The notes: a model not told the origin generated them from the letters alone. Shown: positions 51,192-60,171, counted from the first letter of the stretch. The stretch: 64,000 bases of DNA from Ktedonosporobacter rubrisoli (GCF_004208415.1 NZ_CP035758.1:372001-436000), one strand, 5' to 3'. Program-made: numbers and translations.

Positions 51192-51744
51192 TCTTCGAGG
51201 ATAGGGCAAAGCGCAGGCCCACAATACCCCCCAGCAGTCCAGCGCCAGCGCCGGCTAACAGACCAACCAGTAAGAAGCTGGCAAGTATATTACTGACGAG
51301 CAGGGCTAGCTCAAAAGTGATATAGAACGAGCGCAAATCGGCAGCATTGCTCATCTGAGGACCACTCAACCATGAGAGCATAGGAATAAAGGTCCACAGC
51401 GACTGACCGATAGAGACTATTGTGCTAATGATACCAAAGAAAATACCTGCCCAGAGGCCGGTAGAGAGGCCAATCTGTTTATCTCCGCTTCGACGCGCCG
51501 CCAACCATCCTACGACAAAGTAGACAATCCCGGCGATCAACATTTGCAAGATAAGCCATTCCAGATGGGATGGCTGAAAAAACATGACCATAACCGTACC
51601 AAGGCTGTTATTAGGAGCTCCTCCGAAGACGCTGAGGGCCGTAAAAGCCTTATCCAGCCCTACAAAACTTAGCATTTCCAGAATCACAAATACTATACAG
51701 GCGGCAACAAAGCTTTGCCAGCGTATATTTGTTCCTTTGCGCAC
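51184..51744 (-). CDS. Small polytopic membrane protein, unknown
   Basis: A 186-residue protein with four membrane helices: FVAACIVFVILEMLSFVGL, WLILQMLIAGIVYFVVGWL, GLWAGIFFGIISTIVSIGQS, and LALLVSNILASFLLVGLLAG, followed by a Gly/Ala-rich GAGAGLLGGIVGL. The loop between helices 2 and 3 is basic (AARRSGDKQ). No known family recognised. Start is a GTG at 51744 with GGGAGAG upstream. Its 3' end overlaps the LysR gene tail-to-tail. Confidence 0.7.
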   Translation of the reverse strand: MRKGTNIRWQSFVAACIVFVILEMLSFVGLDKAFTALSVFGGAPNNSLGTVMVMFFQPSHLEWLILQMLIAGIVYFVVGWLAARRSGDKQIGLSTGLWAGIFFGIISTIVSIGQSLWTFIPMLSWLSGPQMSNAADLRSFYITFELALLVSNILASFLLVGLLAGAGAGLLGGIVGLRFALSSKTS

Positions 51745-52164
51745 TACTCTCCCGGCTCCTTTTCCTTAGCTCATTATATTTTGCTTAGCTTTGACACAAG
51801 CTAATCATGCAACTGCATCTCTACAAATTTGTCTGAACATTCATTAGCCATATGCGCTTTAAGCTATCTGTTGCATGCTGCTGCTCTATAATCTGTGTCC
51901 CACAAACTATTTCCAACATTATCAGCACAGATACATATGCCTAGTCTCTATCTTACCTGTTCGACGGACATTTCGTAAACTGTACAGCCCCTTTGGGCGG
52001 TGCCTTCGGGGCTGAAAAAGATAGATCATACTATTAGTTTCGTAGGGATCTCTTTGCGAGTCATCTTCCCAATATGAGATGCTCCATGTTTAAATGAGCT
52101 CCAGGGCAGGGAAAGCAAGGTACTTCCCCGCCTTTGGTAATCATTGGCCCTTCTTAAGATGGAT
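51745..52164. other. Intergenic region, no gene seen
   Basis: About 420 bp. CAGCCCC (51985-51991) and GGGGCTG (52008-52014) form a stem followed by AAAAAG, a weak structure with no clear direction. Otherwise nothing identified. Confidence 0.4.
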
Positions 52165-53331
52165 CTAATCAAGAGCCTGCCCACTTATAAAATGCTGACG
52201 AACATGGGTCAGTGCTCCATATGGCGCGTCGCTAGAGATGAACACGTTAAGGCTTTCATCGGCAAATCTGTTTGCCGCTAAGGCCCTTGGAAACATCAAT
52301 TGCTCATAAGTATGAATAGCCTCATCAAGGCTCTGGCGCTCGCTGATTGCCCATCCAAGTTCAGCAGCATCAAGCATAGCTAGATTAACGCCCTGGCCGG
52401 TGGCCGGCGACATCAGATGAGCGGCATCACCAAGTAAGGTCACTCCTGAATGAAAATCCCAGCGGTGTCCGACTGGCAACATATACAATGGCCTGACTAC
52501 GAAATGATCGTTACACTCTTGAAGTAGAGCCTGCAGGCTCGGATGCCAATCGGCAAACTGCTTGAGTAACCAGGCTCGTGCTGCCTCAGGCTGCTCCTCA
52601 TTAAAGCCCGCTTCAGTCTCCCATTTGAATGGGCAACGGAAAGCAACATAGATCCTTATATGTCCATGACCATTACGCTGCGCAGACAGACCTTTATTAG
52701 GAGCCAGAGCGCTCATACTTCCATGCCCAACCAGTTGAGCGACGGCAGGATGCTCTTCATCGACTTGATCCAGCCCCGTCTCGATGAAGGTCACTCCGGT
52801 ATAGAGCGGTACTGCCTGTGAGAGCAATGGACGCACACGAGACCAGGCTCCATCGGCCCCAACCACTAGATCAAAGGTTTCGCGCAGGCCATTCTCAAAG
52901 ATCAGTTCGTGGCAACCATCACTCATTGGACGAAGCGAACGCAAATTGCACCCCCAATGCACTGCGCCAGAAGCCAGCGAGTCGAGTAATATCGCTCGCA
53001 GCTCGGTTCGATCCACTTCGGGATGATCACCAGCCGATCCCGGATCTTCATCCAGGAGGATAGTGCCATTTTTATCGAGTAGACGGCTCCGCTGGTCTTC
53101 GTAGCGGGCCACAGCTCTAAATTCATCAGTAAGACCGGCCATCCGTATGGCTTTTTGACCGGTATCTTGATGCAAATCCAACGTTCCTCCTTGCGATCGT
53201 TCAGTGGGAGAAGCCTCCTGCTCAAAGACCATGGCCGAAAGCCCCCGAACCTGTAACACACGCGCCAGGGTTAAGCCTCCAGGGCCAGCCCCAATGATTG
53301 CAATCCGTGGAGTCTGCTTTTTCGTCATCAT
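52165..53331 (-). CDS. FAD-dependent monooxygenase, Tet(X)-like
   Basis: A 388-residue class A flavoprotein monooxygenase. The FAD motif is AIIGAGPGGLTLARVLQ, followed by TERSQGGTLDLHQDTGQKAI, a stretch characteristic of the Tet(X)-like group. The DG motif DLVVGADGAWSRVR and the GD motif TLLGDAAHLMSPATGQGVN are both intact, so the enzyme should be active. Tet(X) relatives hydroxylate tetracyclines or other aromatic compounds with NADPH and O2. Antibiotic inactivation is possible but cannot be read from sequence. GGAGAAAAAG precedes the ATG. It lies 95 nt after a MarR gene on the same strand, its likely repressor. Confidence 0.88.
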   Translation of the reverse strand: MMTKKQTPRIAIIGAGPGGLTLARVLQVRGLSAMVFEQEASPTERSQGGTLDLHQDTGQKAIRMAGLTDEFRAVARYEDQRSRLLDKNGTILLDEDPGSAGDHPEVDRTELRAILLDSLASGAVHWGCNLRSLRPMSDGCHELIFENGLRETFDLVVGADGAWSRVRPLLSQAVPLYTGVTFIETGLDQVDEEHPAVAQLVGHGSMSALAPNKGLSAQRNGHGHIRIYVAFRCPFKWETEAGFNEEQPEAARAWLLKQFADWHPSLQALLQECNDHFVVRPLYMLPVGHRWDFHSGVTLLGDAAHLMSPATGQGVNLAMLDAAELGWAISERQSLDEAIHTYEQLMFPRALAANRFADESLNVFISSDAPYGALTHVRQHFISGQALD

Positions 53332-53426
53332 TTCTTTTTCTCCAAGCTAAAAACTATTTGACACTTTCCAATTAGTTAGCCCTTAAACAGTTAGATATTT
53401 AAGTATATTCGCAAAAAATAGCGCTT

Positions 53427-53867
53427 CTACTTTTCTAGATCTTGCATGATCAGTTCAAGCATCTGGATGAGCGCTTCCTGCTGTTCGGGATTCAGGCTAT
53501 GCGTCAACTTCTCATCCATCTCCTGAAAAGCTTCATCAAATTCTTGCATCAGCTCTATAGCCTTGTGTAGAGGGATGACCAATTTCTTTCGCTCGTCGGT
53601 AGGATCGGGACGACGCGTGATAAAACCCTTGCGTTCCAGCCCTTGCAAAAGACTGGTTATAGCGGCTCCCGTTCGTTCAAACGCCTCCTCTATATCTTTC
53701 TGGCAGATAGCTTCTCCTTTCTCCCGCTGCGTATAGGTCACGAAGCGAATAAGTAGTGCCTGCTGATGAGTAATATTATAGGGCTGAAGCCGCGCATCCA
53801 GAAGCTGCATCGTCCAGCGATTAATCCGGCCCATATACAGCCTGATCCTCTCATCATTATTCGCCAT
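53427..53867 (-). CDS. MarR family transcriptional regulator
   Basis: A 146-residue MarR regulator. The winged helix is complete: KEKGEAICQKDIEEAF-type first helices, then TGAAITSLLQGLERKGFITR (recognition helix) and RPDPTDERKKLVIPLHKAIELM (wing). The wing motif D-x-R is present as DERKK. GAAGGAG stands about 10 nt before the ATG. An imperfect 28-bp palindrome lies 24 nt upstream. The FAD monooxygenase gene follows at 95 nt, so an inducible detoxification pair is likely. Confidence 0.9.
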   Translation of the reverse strand: MANNDERIRLYMGRINRWTMQLLDARLQPYNITHQQALLIRFVTYTQREKGEAICQKDIEEAFERTGAAITSLLQGLERKGFITRRPDPTDERKKLVIPLHKAIELMQEFDEAFQEMDEKLTHSLNPEQQEALIQMLELIMQDLEK

Positions 53868-53890
53868 TTGCCAGCTTCGCTCCTTCCCTC

Positions 53891-53918
53891 TAAATTACTT
53901 AAAGGTTTAACTAATTTA
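53891..53918 (-). promoter_or_regulatory. Palindromic operator upstream of the MarR gene
   Basis: TAAATTACTTAAAG (53891-53904) and its near reverse complement GTTTAACTAATTTA (53905-53918) form an imperfect palindrome (two mismatched pairs) 24 nt before the MarR ATG, suited to autorepression. Confidence 0.6.
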
Positions 53919-54132
53919 GAGTTTACGCTTCCCACTCAAGGATGTCAAGATCTTCTCTTGCCCAGGATTTTCCAGTTCTCATGCCTGAGCCGCCTGAGGA
54001 GGGAAACATTAGGGTCGCGCCCCAAGCTTATCAGTGCCGGAAAAAGAGCTAAAAACGAAGAGCTCCACTTGTTTGGTAAACCAAGGTTGAATTTCCATGG
54101 GAACAACTTTGCACATTGAAGATAATTTAGCA

Positions 54133-54978
54133 TCAGGGCTCGTGCTCAGGCTCCTGCGCCAGTCGGGTCAACTTGTCTGCTGTCTCCTCTTCGGGAAGCG
54201 GAGTATACAGACAGACCGTCAAATTCGGATCATCCTCTACTACCAGGCTCATAGGCTGCACAACCAGGAGACCCATAACGGGATGCACAAGCTCTTTACG
54301 CTTGAGGCGCTCCTCGCCGACATCATGTCGTATCCACCACATACGAAACTGTGAGCTGGCCTGCATCAATTGATCCCTACGCTGGATAAACCAGTCCTCA
54401 TCTGCATGCTGCGCTCCACTAGCCCGAAAGAGACCAAGGATACGCTGAGCCGCTTCCTCCCACTGCACATAGATCTTTCGCTGGGCCGGATCAGTAAAGA
54501 TCAGCCAGACCAGATTACGCTCCCAGGTGGGCAGGGCTGCATAATCGGCAAAAACCCGCGACGCAGTTCGATTCCAGCCGATGATGTCTAAGCGCTCGTT
54601 GATTACAAAAGCCGGGCCCGGTAGAAACGCGTCAAGAACGTTTTGTAGTTCAGGACTGATCTGTGGAAGCGAACCCTGCGTGGGTAAGGGAAGTTGCTCA
54701 CGTGCCAGCACATAGAGATACGTCCGTTCGTCAGGAGTCAGTTGGAGCGTGCGGGCCAGGCTCTCCAGGACCTGGGCAGAGACCTGAATATCCTGGCCCT
54801 GTTCCAGCTTGATGTACCAGGTAAGCCCAATTCCAGCCAGTTGAGCAAGTTCCTCTCGCCGCAGTCCGGGCGTACGTCGCCTTCCTCCGTCTGGGAGGTT
54901 AAACTGGGAAGGTTTGAGACGCTCCCGCCGTGTCCGTAAAAAGTGCGCCAATTCAGCCCGGCGCTCCCCATCATTCAT
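54133..54978 (-). CDS. XRE regulator with MmyB-like ligand domain
   Basis: A 281-residue regulator of the MmyB type. The N-terminal HTH includes ELAHFLRTRRERLKPSQFNL, RRRTPGLRREELAQLAGIGL and the family-specific TWYIKLEQG. The C-terminal half (about 100-260) is the MmyB-like ligand-binding domain, with VLDAFLPGPAFVINERLDIIGWN and RNLVWLIFTDPAQRKIYVQWE in order. Such proteins bind fatty-acid-like ligands and often regulate a neighbouring dehydrogenase or hydrolase; the divergent VOC/hydrolase genes at 55.2-56.5 kb are candidate targets. GAGGAGAGG precedes the ATG. Probably cytoplasmic homodimer. Confidence 0.9.
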   Translation of the reverse strand: MNDGERRAELAHFLRTRRERLKPSQFNLPDGGRRRTPGLRREELAQLAGIGLTWYIKLEQGQDIQVSAQVLESLARTLQLTPDERTYLYVLAREQLPLPTQGSLPQISPELQNVLDAFLPGPAFVINERLDIIGWNRTASRVFADYAALPTWERNLVWLIFTDPAQRKIYVQWEEAAQRILGLFRASGAQHADEDWFIQRRDQLMQASSQFRMWWIRHDVGEERLKRKELVHPVMGLLVVQPMSLVVEDDPNLTVCLYTPLPEEETADKLTRLAQEPEHEP

Positions 54979-55185
54979 CAGCTTTTCCTCTCCTCAGGGT
55001 AATAGTTTTTATACTAGCCTAAATTCGGGTGTTGTTCAACTCTTCAAGGTGCGCCATACTTGCGAAACGAAGGCGAGGGAATGAAGTAATGAAACGGCTC
55101 ATATGAGCTTCGGGCGACTTTCATGCCTCTCTGTGATCTGTCCCCAGCCTTGCTACATTCACGAGAAGAAGGTGTATTGCTAACC

Positions 55186-55581
55186 ATGACAAAACCAAGC
55201 TTGCAACATGTTTCCCTCCTTATTCCTCCTGGATGCCAGGAAGCTGTGCGCACATTTTATGGTCATCTCCTTGGTCTGGAAGAAAAAGAGCCACCAGCAT
55301 CGCTCGCCCAGTTTCAACTTGTCTGGTTCGTCGTAGGTCAAGGCGAGCTAGAGCTGCATTTTGTACCTGATATCGAGCGTCCCCAAGAAAATGATCAGCA
55401 CATTTGTCTGGCAGTCGATGATCTAGAAAATTATCGGCGGCGTCTAGAGGAGGCTCATGTCCTCATCATCGAGGGCGAAGCGATTCCCTTCCGGCCTCGT
55501 TTTTTCTGCCGCGATCCCTTTGGCAATCTGCTAGAATTGACGACTCTTCAGGGCGATTATCGCACGGCCCAGAAGCACTAA
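55186..55581 (+). CDS. VOC family protein (glyoxalase/dioxygenase fold)
   Basis: A 131-residue VOC-fold protein: LQHVSLLIPPGCQEAVRTFYGHLLGLEEKE opens the first beta-alpha-beta-beta-beta unit, and HICLAVDDLENYRRRLEEA with FFCRDPFGNLLELT closes the second. Metal-binding His/Glu residues are at the usual strand positions (His in LQHVS, Glu in LLELT). The family includes glyoxalases, fosfomycin-resistance enzymes and dioxygenases; no substrate clue. I use the ATG at 55186; a TTG at 55177 has AGAAGAAGG closer upstream. It is 22 nt from the next hydrolase gene and probably co-transcribed. Confidence 0.85.
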   Translation: MTKPSLQHVSLLIPPGCQEAVRTFYGHLLGLEEKEPPASLAQFQLVWFVVGQGELELHFVPDIERPQENDQHICLAVDDLENYRRRLEEAHVLIIEGEAIPFRPRFFCRDPFGNLLELTTLQGDYRTAQKH

Positions 55582-55603
55582 AGAGAAAGAGGAAAAAGAA
55601 CAT

Positions 55604-56485
55604 ATGCCTTATGCGCATCTCAATGGCGTCGATCTCTATTATCAAGCAGCCGGTAAGGGAGCTTCAACAATCTATATTCACGGTGGCTATCCTAGTCTGG
55701 CTTCAACGCTATACGATTTCTCTGAGTGGCACTTGACCTGGGAAAATGAGCTGGCTTCCTCGCTCCACTTTATCACTTATGATCGGCGCGGTTGCTACCG
55801 CTCATCCGGGCCATCTTCAGGCTATGATCTAGAGAATCAGGCAAGAGATCTTGTCGAACTGCTCAATACACTACATATTCCTGCAGCACACGTCATTGGC
55901 AGTTCGGCTGGAGGGCCAATCGCCCTGGTTTATGCCACGCTCTATCCAAACCGTATTCTCTCTCTCACCCTGGATGGCACCGGCCTCGACTTGTTTGCAG
56001 ACGACAAGCAGACTGACGATCTCATCCGCCAGCTTATTACAACTCTTGAGCAAGACGGAGCTGAGGCGGCCTTTAAGCAACGACCAGCGGGCATTGAAAC
56101 CTCGTTCGGGCCGCTCTGGCTCGCGGCTGAAGCGCGAGCTCAGGGAGAATTTGAGGAATTCCAGGAAGAGCAACAGCGCTTTACGCAGCAGGCTCAAGCG
56201 TTCTCAGCTGACGAACGCGTACGCTACTTCGCGCTAGAGCTTCGCGCCATGCAGGCTTATATGAGAGATGACCTATCAGCCTACGCTCGCCAGGTTGGCT
56301 GCCCTACACTTGTCCTGCACGGCGATGATGATCGCGTAGCCCCGCTTGCCTGGAGTCAAGAGCTGGCTGAGCTGATTCCTGGGGCACACCTACAGAATAT
56401 CCCTGGCGTAGGCCACAATCCAATTGCATATTCGGCAGAAGGACGACGCGCCTTGCTCGATTTTATCCAGGGAATAGCAAGCTAA
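55604..56485 (+). CDS. alpha/beta hydrolase
   Basis: A 293-residue alpha/beta hydrolase. Motifs: IYIHGGYPSLAST (oxyanion HGG), FITYDRRGCYRSS, nucleophile elbow VIGSSAGGPIALVYA (Ser), TLVLHGDDDRVAPL with the catalytic Asp, and IPGVGHNPIAYS with the His. The 70-residue cap (about 140-215) is Gln/Glu-rich and helical. No signal peptide, so cytoplasmic. Proline iminopeptidase, haloalkane or ester hydrolases share this layout. AAAGAGGAAAAAG precedes the ATG. It follows the VOC gene closely and is ended by a strong hairpin at 56521-56549. Confidence 0.9.
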   Translation: MPYAHLNGVDLYYQAAGKGASTIYIHGGYPSLASTLYDFSEWHLTWENELASSLHFITYDRRGCYRSSGPSSGYDLENQARDLVELLNTLHIPAAHVIGSSAGGPIALVYATLYPNRILSLTLDGTGLDLFADDKQTDDLIRQLITTLEQDGAEAAFKQRPAGIETSFGPLWLAAEARAQGEFEEFQEEQQRFTQQAQAFSADERVRYFALELRAMQAYMRDDLSAYARQVGCPTLVLHGDDDRVAPLAWSQELAELIPGAHLQNIPGVGHNPIAYSAEGRRALLDFIQGIAS

Positions 56486-56520
56486 ATATTCCCTGGCTGG
56501 CCATTCTATTCTTAACACTG

Positions 56521-56549
56521 CTTGATACTGGCGGTGAGCCAGTATCAAG
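56521..56549 (+). terminator. Hairpin after the hydrolase gene
   Basis: CTTGATACTGGC (56521-56532) pairs perfectly with GCCAGTATCAAG (56538-56549), 5-nt loop, then TCCTTTG. A second stem, CCAGGGAATA (56467-56476) with TATTCCCTGG (56487-56496), spans the stop codon. Confidence 0.75.
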
Positions 56550-56627
56550 TCCTTTGCAGGCTGCAGAGAAGATAGAAGGCTGAAATATCTTGCTCCTGTG
56601 TAGAGAGAAGCTTATCCAGCAGGCTAT

Positions 56628-57086
56628 TTAGGCATGACTGCTCTCCCGTTCCAGAAAGCCCGCCAGATCTGTGCCTTTCTGGCCCTGAATGCTCTCAGGG
56701 GGCTTTTTGGCAAGAAAACGTAAAGGTTTGCCCTGTCCATCAAGCTGATAGTAGCCAAGAGATTGGCTGCCACGGATAGATAGAATGATCTGGAAAATGG
56801 CCAGGGCCAGGCTCAGCACCATAAGCGGAGAGATGTGCAGGCCAGGCTTTTTGGGCTGGTCCTGGTTCTTGCGTGGAGCAAAGAACCAGAGCAGACCTTT
56901 GGCCGGCCGCACCCGTGGAGCAAAGAACCAGAATATTTCTCGCCCGAGAGGTATGGCTGTCCCTAAAATCTGCACAAGCAAATATTCTCTACTCATACCA
57001 TAACCAATTGCCTGCTCTCCTCTTTGCTGCGGCCAATACGCTGTGATAATAAGATCTTTCGGTACAGGCTGATCAACTTCTTGCAT
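56628..57086 (-). CDS. Small membrane protein with duplicated FFAPR motif
   Basis: A 152-residue protein I do not recognise. The first 50 residues are soluble (PKDLIITAYWPQQRGEQAIG). Then the motif WFFAPR occurs twice, as FWFFAPRVRPAKG and LWFFAPRKNQDQPKK; the DNA copies share GTGGAGCAAAGAACCAGA at 56873-56890 and 56913-56930. One membrane helix (ISPLMVLSLALAIFQIILSI) follows, then a polar tail ending in ERESSHA. AAGAAAGG lies about 11 nt before the ATG. The repeated motif looks like a local duplication and may be a binding element. Confidence 0.6.
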   Translation of the reverse strand: MQEVDQPVPKDLIITAYWPQQRGEQAIGYGMSREYLLVQILGTAIPLGREIFWFFAPRVRPAKGLLWFFAPRKNQDQPKKPGLHISPLMVLSLALAIFQIILSIRGSQSLGYYQLDGQGKPLRFLAKKPPESIQGQKGTDLAGFLERESSHA

Positions 57087-57358
57087 TATATTAGTACCTT
57101 TCTTGTCTTGAATTTCTAACTTTACGTCCTCATACGGCTATCACGTCGCTCCTGCTTCAGAATACGAGACATAAGACAAAAAGTTATTGTCAATAGGAAA
57201 ATTATGCCTGACGGGCAGACCTGTCCCAGGCGCATAGAAGCTTAGCTGATCTCTGGCCTACATTGACGCACGAAAGGGAAAAGAGTATTATAGCGCGATT
57301 ATATTTTTGCAAACTGATTTCTTATCCCGACAAGTTCACCGAAAGTAGAAGCTAATCT

Positions 57359-58036
57359 ATGGCACACGAACATAACTTTACATCTGCTCCATCTGAAGAA
57401 TGCTTAACGAAGGAGCAGAGAGAACATTTATTGAAGCATCAACACGAATTGCAAAAAGAGGCCCGGAGAGTGCTGGCCGAACTACAAATTACTCAGCTAC
57501 TTAGTCAGGCCGGGACGCTGCGCCAGGTGGGTAGTGCCGAGTTGGGACTGATGGTCTGGCGTGATATTGACCTCGCCATTTCCAGCCCGGCCTTAAGCAT
57601 CGAGCGTGCCTATGATTTTATGCGCTCTCTCTACATCCATCCTGGCGTCAAGGAAGTGAGTTATTTCAATCAAAGCGGACCTTTTAGCTTAGCCGGGTTA
57701 GCAGAGCGCTACTACTTTGCAGTACTCTATAACAGTACAGACGGCCACGAATGGAAGCTTGATATCTCTTTCTGGCTAGGCGAAGGTCTACATCCCGAGC
57801 CGATCCATGAAGCTCTTGAACGCCAGCTTACAGAAGAGACGCGCGAGGCAATTCTCTGGATCAAAGATATCTGGTTTCGGCTCCCTACCTACCGACGTGA
57901 CATTTATAGTACAGATATTTATGATGCAGTTCTACAGCATGGAGTCCGTACCCCAGGCCAGTTCGACAGCTATCTGGCGGCTCGTGGCAAGCCGACGCGC
58001 ACCAATAAGCCCCGACAGACTCCAGGCCAGGATTAA
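57359..58036 (+). CDS. Nucleotidyltransferase-fold protein (putative)
   Basis: A 225-residue protein. A helical start is followed by LRQVGSAELGLMVWRDIDLAI, which fits the nucleotidyltransferase pattern GS-x(n)-D-x-D (first two catalytic Asp in DID), and a third Asp in EWKLDISFW about 85 residues later. This suggests a minimal nucleotidyltransferase domain, as in antibiotic-modifying enzymes or tRNA-handling proteins, but the GS loop is longer than usual and I cannot name a family. The C-terminus is basic (ARGKPTRTNKPRQ). The ATG has no strong site. Cytoplasmic, single gene. Confidence 0.6.
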   Translation: MAHEHNFTSAPSEECLTKEQREHLLKHQHELQKEARRVLAELQITQLLSQAGTLRQVGSAELGLMVWRDIDLAISSPALSIERAYDFMRSLYIHPGVKEVSYFNQSGPFSLAGLAERYYFAVLYNSTDGHEWKLDISFWLGEGLHPEPIHEALERQLTEETREAILWIKDIWFRLPTYRRDIYSTDIYDAVLQHGVRTPGQFDSYLAARGKPTRTNKPRQTPGQD

Positions 58037-58130
58037 AGGTAGCAACATCCAGCTGTGCAAATTTAGTTCTTTTCTGCTAAGATAGTCAGAGAGAGCAGCC
58101 GTTCAATAGTATAAGTAAAAGGCAGAGAAG

Positions 58131-58385
58131 ATGGAATGCCGAGTTGGTTGCGGAGCCTGCTGTATCGCTCCCTCGATCTCGTCCCCCATGCCGGGCATGC
58201 CCAATGGAAAACCCGCAGGCGTGCGTTGCCTCCATTTAACCCAGAACAACCGCTGTAAGCTCTTTGGCAAGCCTGAGCGCCCGGCTGTCTGCAGCCTCTT
58301 ATCTCCATCCGAGGAAATGTGCGGCCATTCAGCCCGCGAAGCCTTCATCTGGCTTGCCCGCGTTGAAAGAGCGACTCGTCCATGA
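58131..58385 (+). CDS. Small Cys-cluster protein (YkgJ-like)
   Basis: An 84-residue protein with a CxxCxxCC-like cluster: ECRVGCGACCIAPSIS, then GVRCLHLTQNNRCKLFGKPERPAVCSLLSP. This is the zinc or iron binding pattern of the YkgJ/UPF0153 family, in which eight Cys hold a metal. The role is unknown, though a redox or metal-binding function is usual. AAAGG...GAG precedes the ATG. No partner gene. Confidence 0.85.
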   Translation: MECRVGCGACCIAPSISSPMPGMPNGKPAGVRCLHLTQNNRCKLFGKPERPAVCSLLSPSEEMCGHSAREAFIWLARVERATRP

Positions 58386-58568
58386 ATATATGTGTCATGG
58401 TCAACTTCTGCTTAACGCAATTGGGCAGTGGAGAGGGGACAGCTCTGATATACCTGCGGCTCAGCGCTATGCCACGGCCACGGTATATGCTTGACTTAGA
58501 TGATTTTCGCTCCTATACTCATAAAGAGCTAGATTAGTTCAATAGTATCAAAAGGAGATCAAGCGGCC

Positions 58569-59024
58569 ATGTCTATTCTCTTTTATTCCCGCCTGGAGAA
58601 ACCTTACGGCTGCTTTTCTAATTTTTCGCACCATGGCATCGAGATGGATGGCAAATGGTGGCCCACGGTTGAGCATTACTTCCAGGCCCAGAAATTTGCC
58701 GGCACTACATATGCCGAGAAAATTCGCAATGCGTCTTCTCCCAAGCAGGCCGCCGACATGGGACGCGAGCACCGCTATCCTCTGCGCCACGATTGGGAGC
58801 AGGTGAAGGATAACATTATGCTCCAGGCTGTCTTGCGTAAGTTTACCACCCATGAGCAATTGCGGGACCTGTTGCTCTCCACGGGAGAAGAAGAACTCAT
58901 TGAAAATTCACCTGGTGATTACTATTGGGGCTGTGGAGCAGATGGCAGCGGAAAGAATAAATTGGGGCAGATTCTGATGCAGGCACGAGCAATCTTACGG
59001 CAGGCCAATTCCGCCAGCGCATAG
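58569..59024 (+). CDS. NADAR domain protein (YbiA-like)
   Basis: A 151-residue NADAR protein. It begins ILFYSRLEKPYGCFSNFSHH, then WPTVEHYFQAQKF (the conserved W-P-T-x-E-H-Y-F-Q-A-x-K), and ends DYYWGCGADGSGKNKLGQIL, all diagnostic. Members of this family hydrolyse riboflavin-pathway intermediates (YbiA type) or remove ADP-ribose-like adducts from nucleic acid. Which applies here is not decidable. AAAGGAG lies 13 nt before the ATG. Cytoplasmic, single gene. Confidence 0.92.
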   Translation: MSILFYSRLEKPYGCFSNFSHHGIEMDGKWWPTVEHYFQAQKFAGTTYAEKIRNASSPKQAADMGREHRYPLRHDWEQVKDNIMLQAVLRKFTTHEQLRDLLLSTGEEELIENSPGDYYWGCGADGSGKNKLGQILMQARAILRQANSASA

Positions 59025-59133
59025 CAGTACAAAACTACGCGAAACTTCATTTCAGGCTAACTGAGCAAAATAGTAAGGAGCGTTTCTTGCCGCGCTATCT
59101 TCCAGGGCAGGGATTTCCAGAAGCGGAGGTTAG

Positions 59134-60171
59134 ATGACAGAGCCATTCCTGACAATCGTAAGCAATCCGCAAAACTGGCCAGACATCGTTCTCCCCGTCT
59201 TCACGCAGACCCTCACCTGTTCTTTTGCTACACTGACGCGCCAGGGAAGACCTGTTACCAATACGCTCATCCCATATATGAGCGATGACGAAAAGACTAT
59301 TGATGTTTCCACAGGCCTTACCTCGCCAACGAAGGCGGAGAGAGCGCGGAATAATCCTAAAGTAGCGCTGCTTTTCGCTGATAATGTCACCGGGCAGGAT
59401 TTTGCCCCTGTCGTACTGGTTTATGGCCAGGCTACTGTACGGGATGCCGATCTACAAGCCAACACTGATCGCTATGTGCGGCTCTCACTTGCCAAAACGC
59501 ATGCGGCCTTTAGCGGTGTGCCCACCTTTCTATTGCCATTGTTTAGCTGGTACTTCGCGCGCATCTGGATACAGATTACTCCACTGCGCATTCTCTGGTG
59601 GCCTGCACGCAATACGGAGCGCCCTCCACAAATCTGGGAGGCGCCAGCTAATCTTGAAGCTCCACCATCCGATCCAGGACCCCAGCATCACATAGCGGGC
59701 GGCGCGCCAACGCCTACCGAATGGCGCCCGGCGGCGCTGCATGCTTTACAAGCGCTGAGATCTCCCGTGCTAACTACAGTGAATAGCCAGGGCTTTCCCA
59801 GCCCCATTCAGGTCAAGAACGCTGTACTCAGCCAGGAAGGCTTCCGGCTGGACGTGCCTGCAGGAATGCCAGCGCTTAATGAGGGACCGGCCTGCCTGAC
59901 GTTCCATACGCACCCGCGCAAATTCTATGGTCAGGAGAATAAATCTTTTGTAGGCTACGTCAGCAGCAACAACGAGCGGGAGGCTATCTTTACCATCGAG
60001 CGTTTGCTCCCGGACTGGAGTTTCCCTGGTTCGCGCGTGGAGGCTACGCTTCACTTTCTCAACAGCGGCCGCTTTCTGGCTCCCCGCCTACAAGAAGAAG
60101 CCAGGCTTCGTAGGCAGCCTGTTCCCAAAGTCCGCCTTCAGCATACGAAGGCTAGCAAAGGAATACCATGA
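59134..60171 (+). CDS. Pyridoxamine 5'-phosphate oxidase-fold flavoprotein
   Basis: A 345-residue protein with two split-barrel (PPOX/FMN-binding) halves. The first: SFATLTRQGRPVTNTLIPYM, then ERARNNPKVALLFAD (RNNPKVAL is a family motif). The second, after a Pro-rich linker (PPQIWEAPANLEAPPSDPG), has VLTTVNSQGFPSPIQVKNAV. The fold binds FMN or F420. Two-domain forms are often oxidoreductases of unknown substrate. GGAGG precedes the ATG. Its stop overlaps the ATG of the ornithine cyclodeaminase gene (ATGA), so the pair is co-translated. Confidence 0.83.
   Translation: MTEPFLTIVSNPQNWPDIVLPVFTQTLTCSFATLTRQGRPVTNTLIPYMSDDEKTIDVSTGLTSPTKAERARNNPKVALLFADNVTGQDFAPVVLVYGQATVRDADLQANTDRYVRLSLAKTHAAFSGVPTFLLPLFSWYFARIWIQITPLRILWWPARNTERPPQIWEAPANLEAPPSDPGPQHHIAGGAPTPTEWRPAALHALQALRSPVLTTVNSQGFPSPIQVKNAVLSQEGFRLDVPAGMPALNEGPACLTFHTHPRKFYGQENKSFVGYVSSNNEREAIFTIERLLPDWSFPGSRVEATLHFLNSGRFLAPRLQEEARLRRQPVPKVRLQHTKASKGIP

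Noticed and set aside
51985..52014. GC-rich stem CAGCCCC/GGGGCTG considered as a terminator
   Set aside because: No T run on either strand after the stem and no gene ends nearby.
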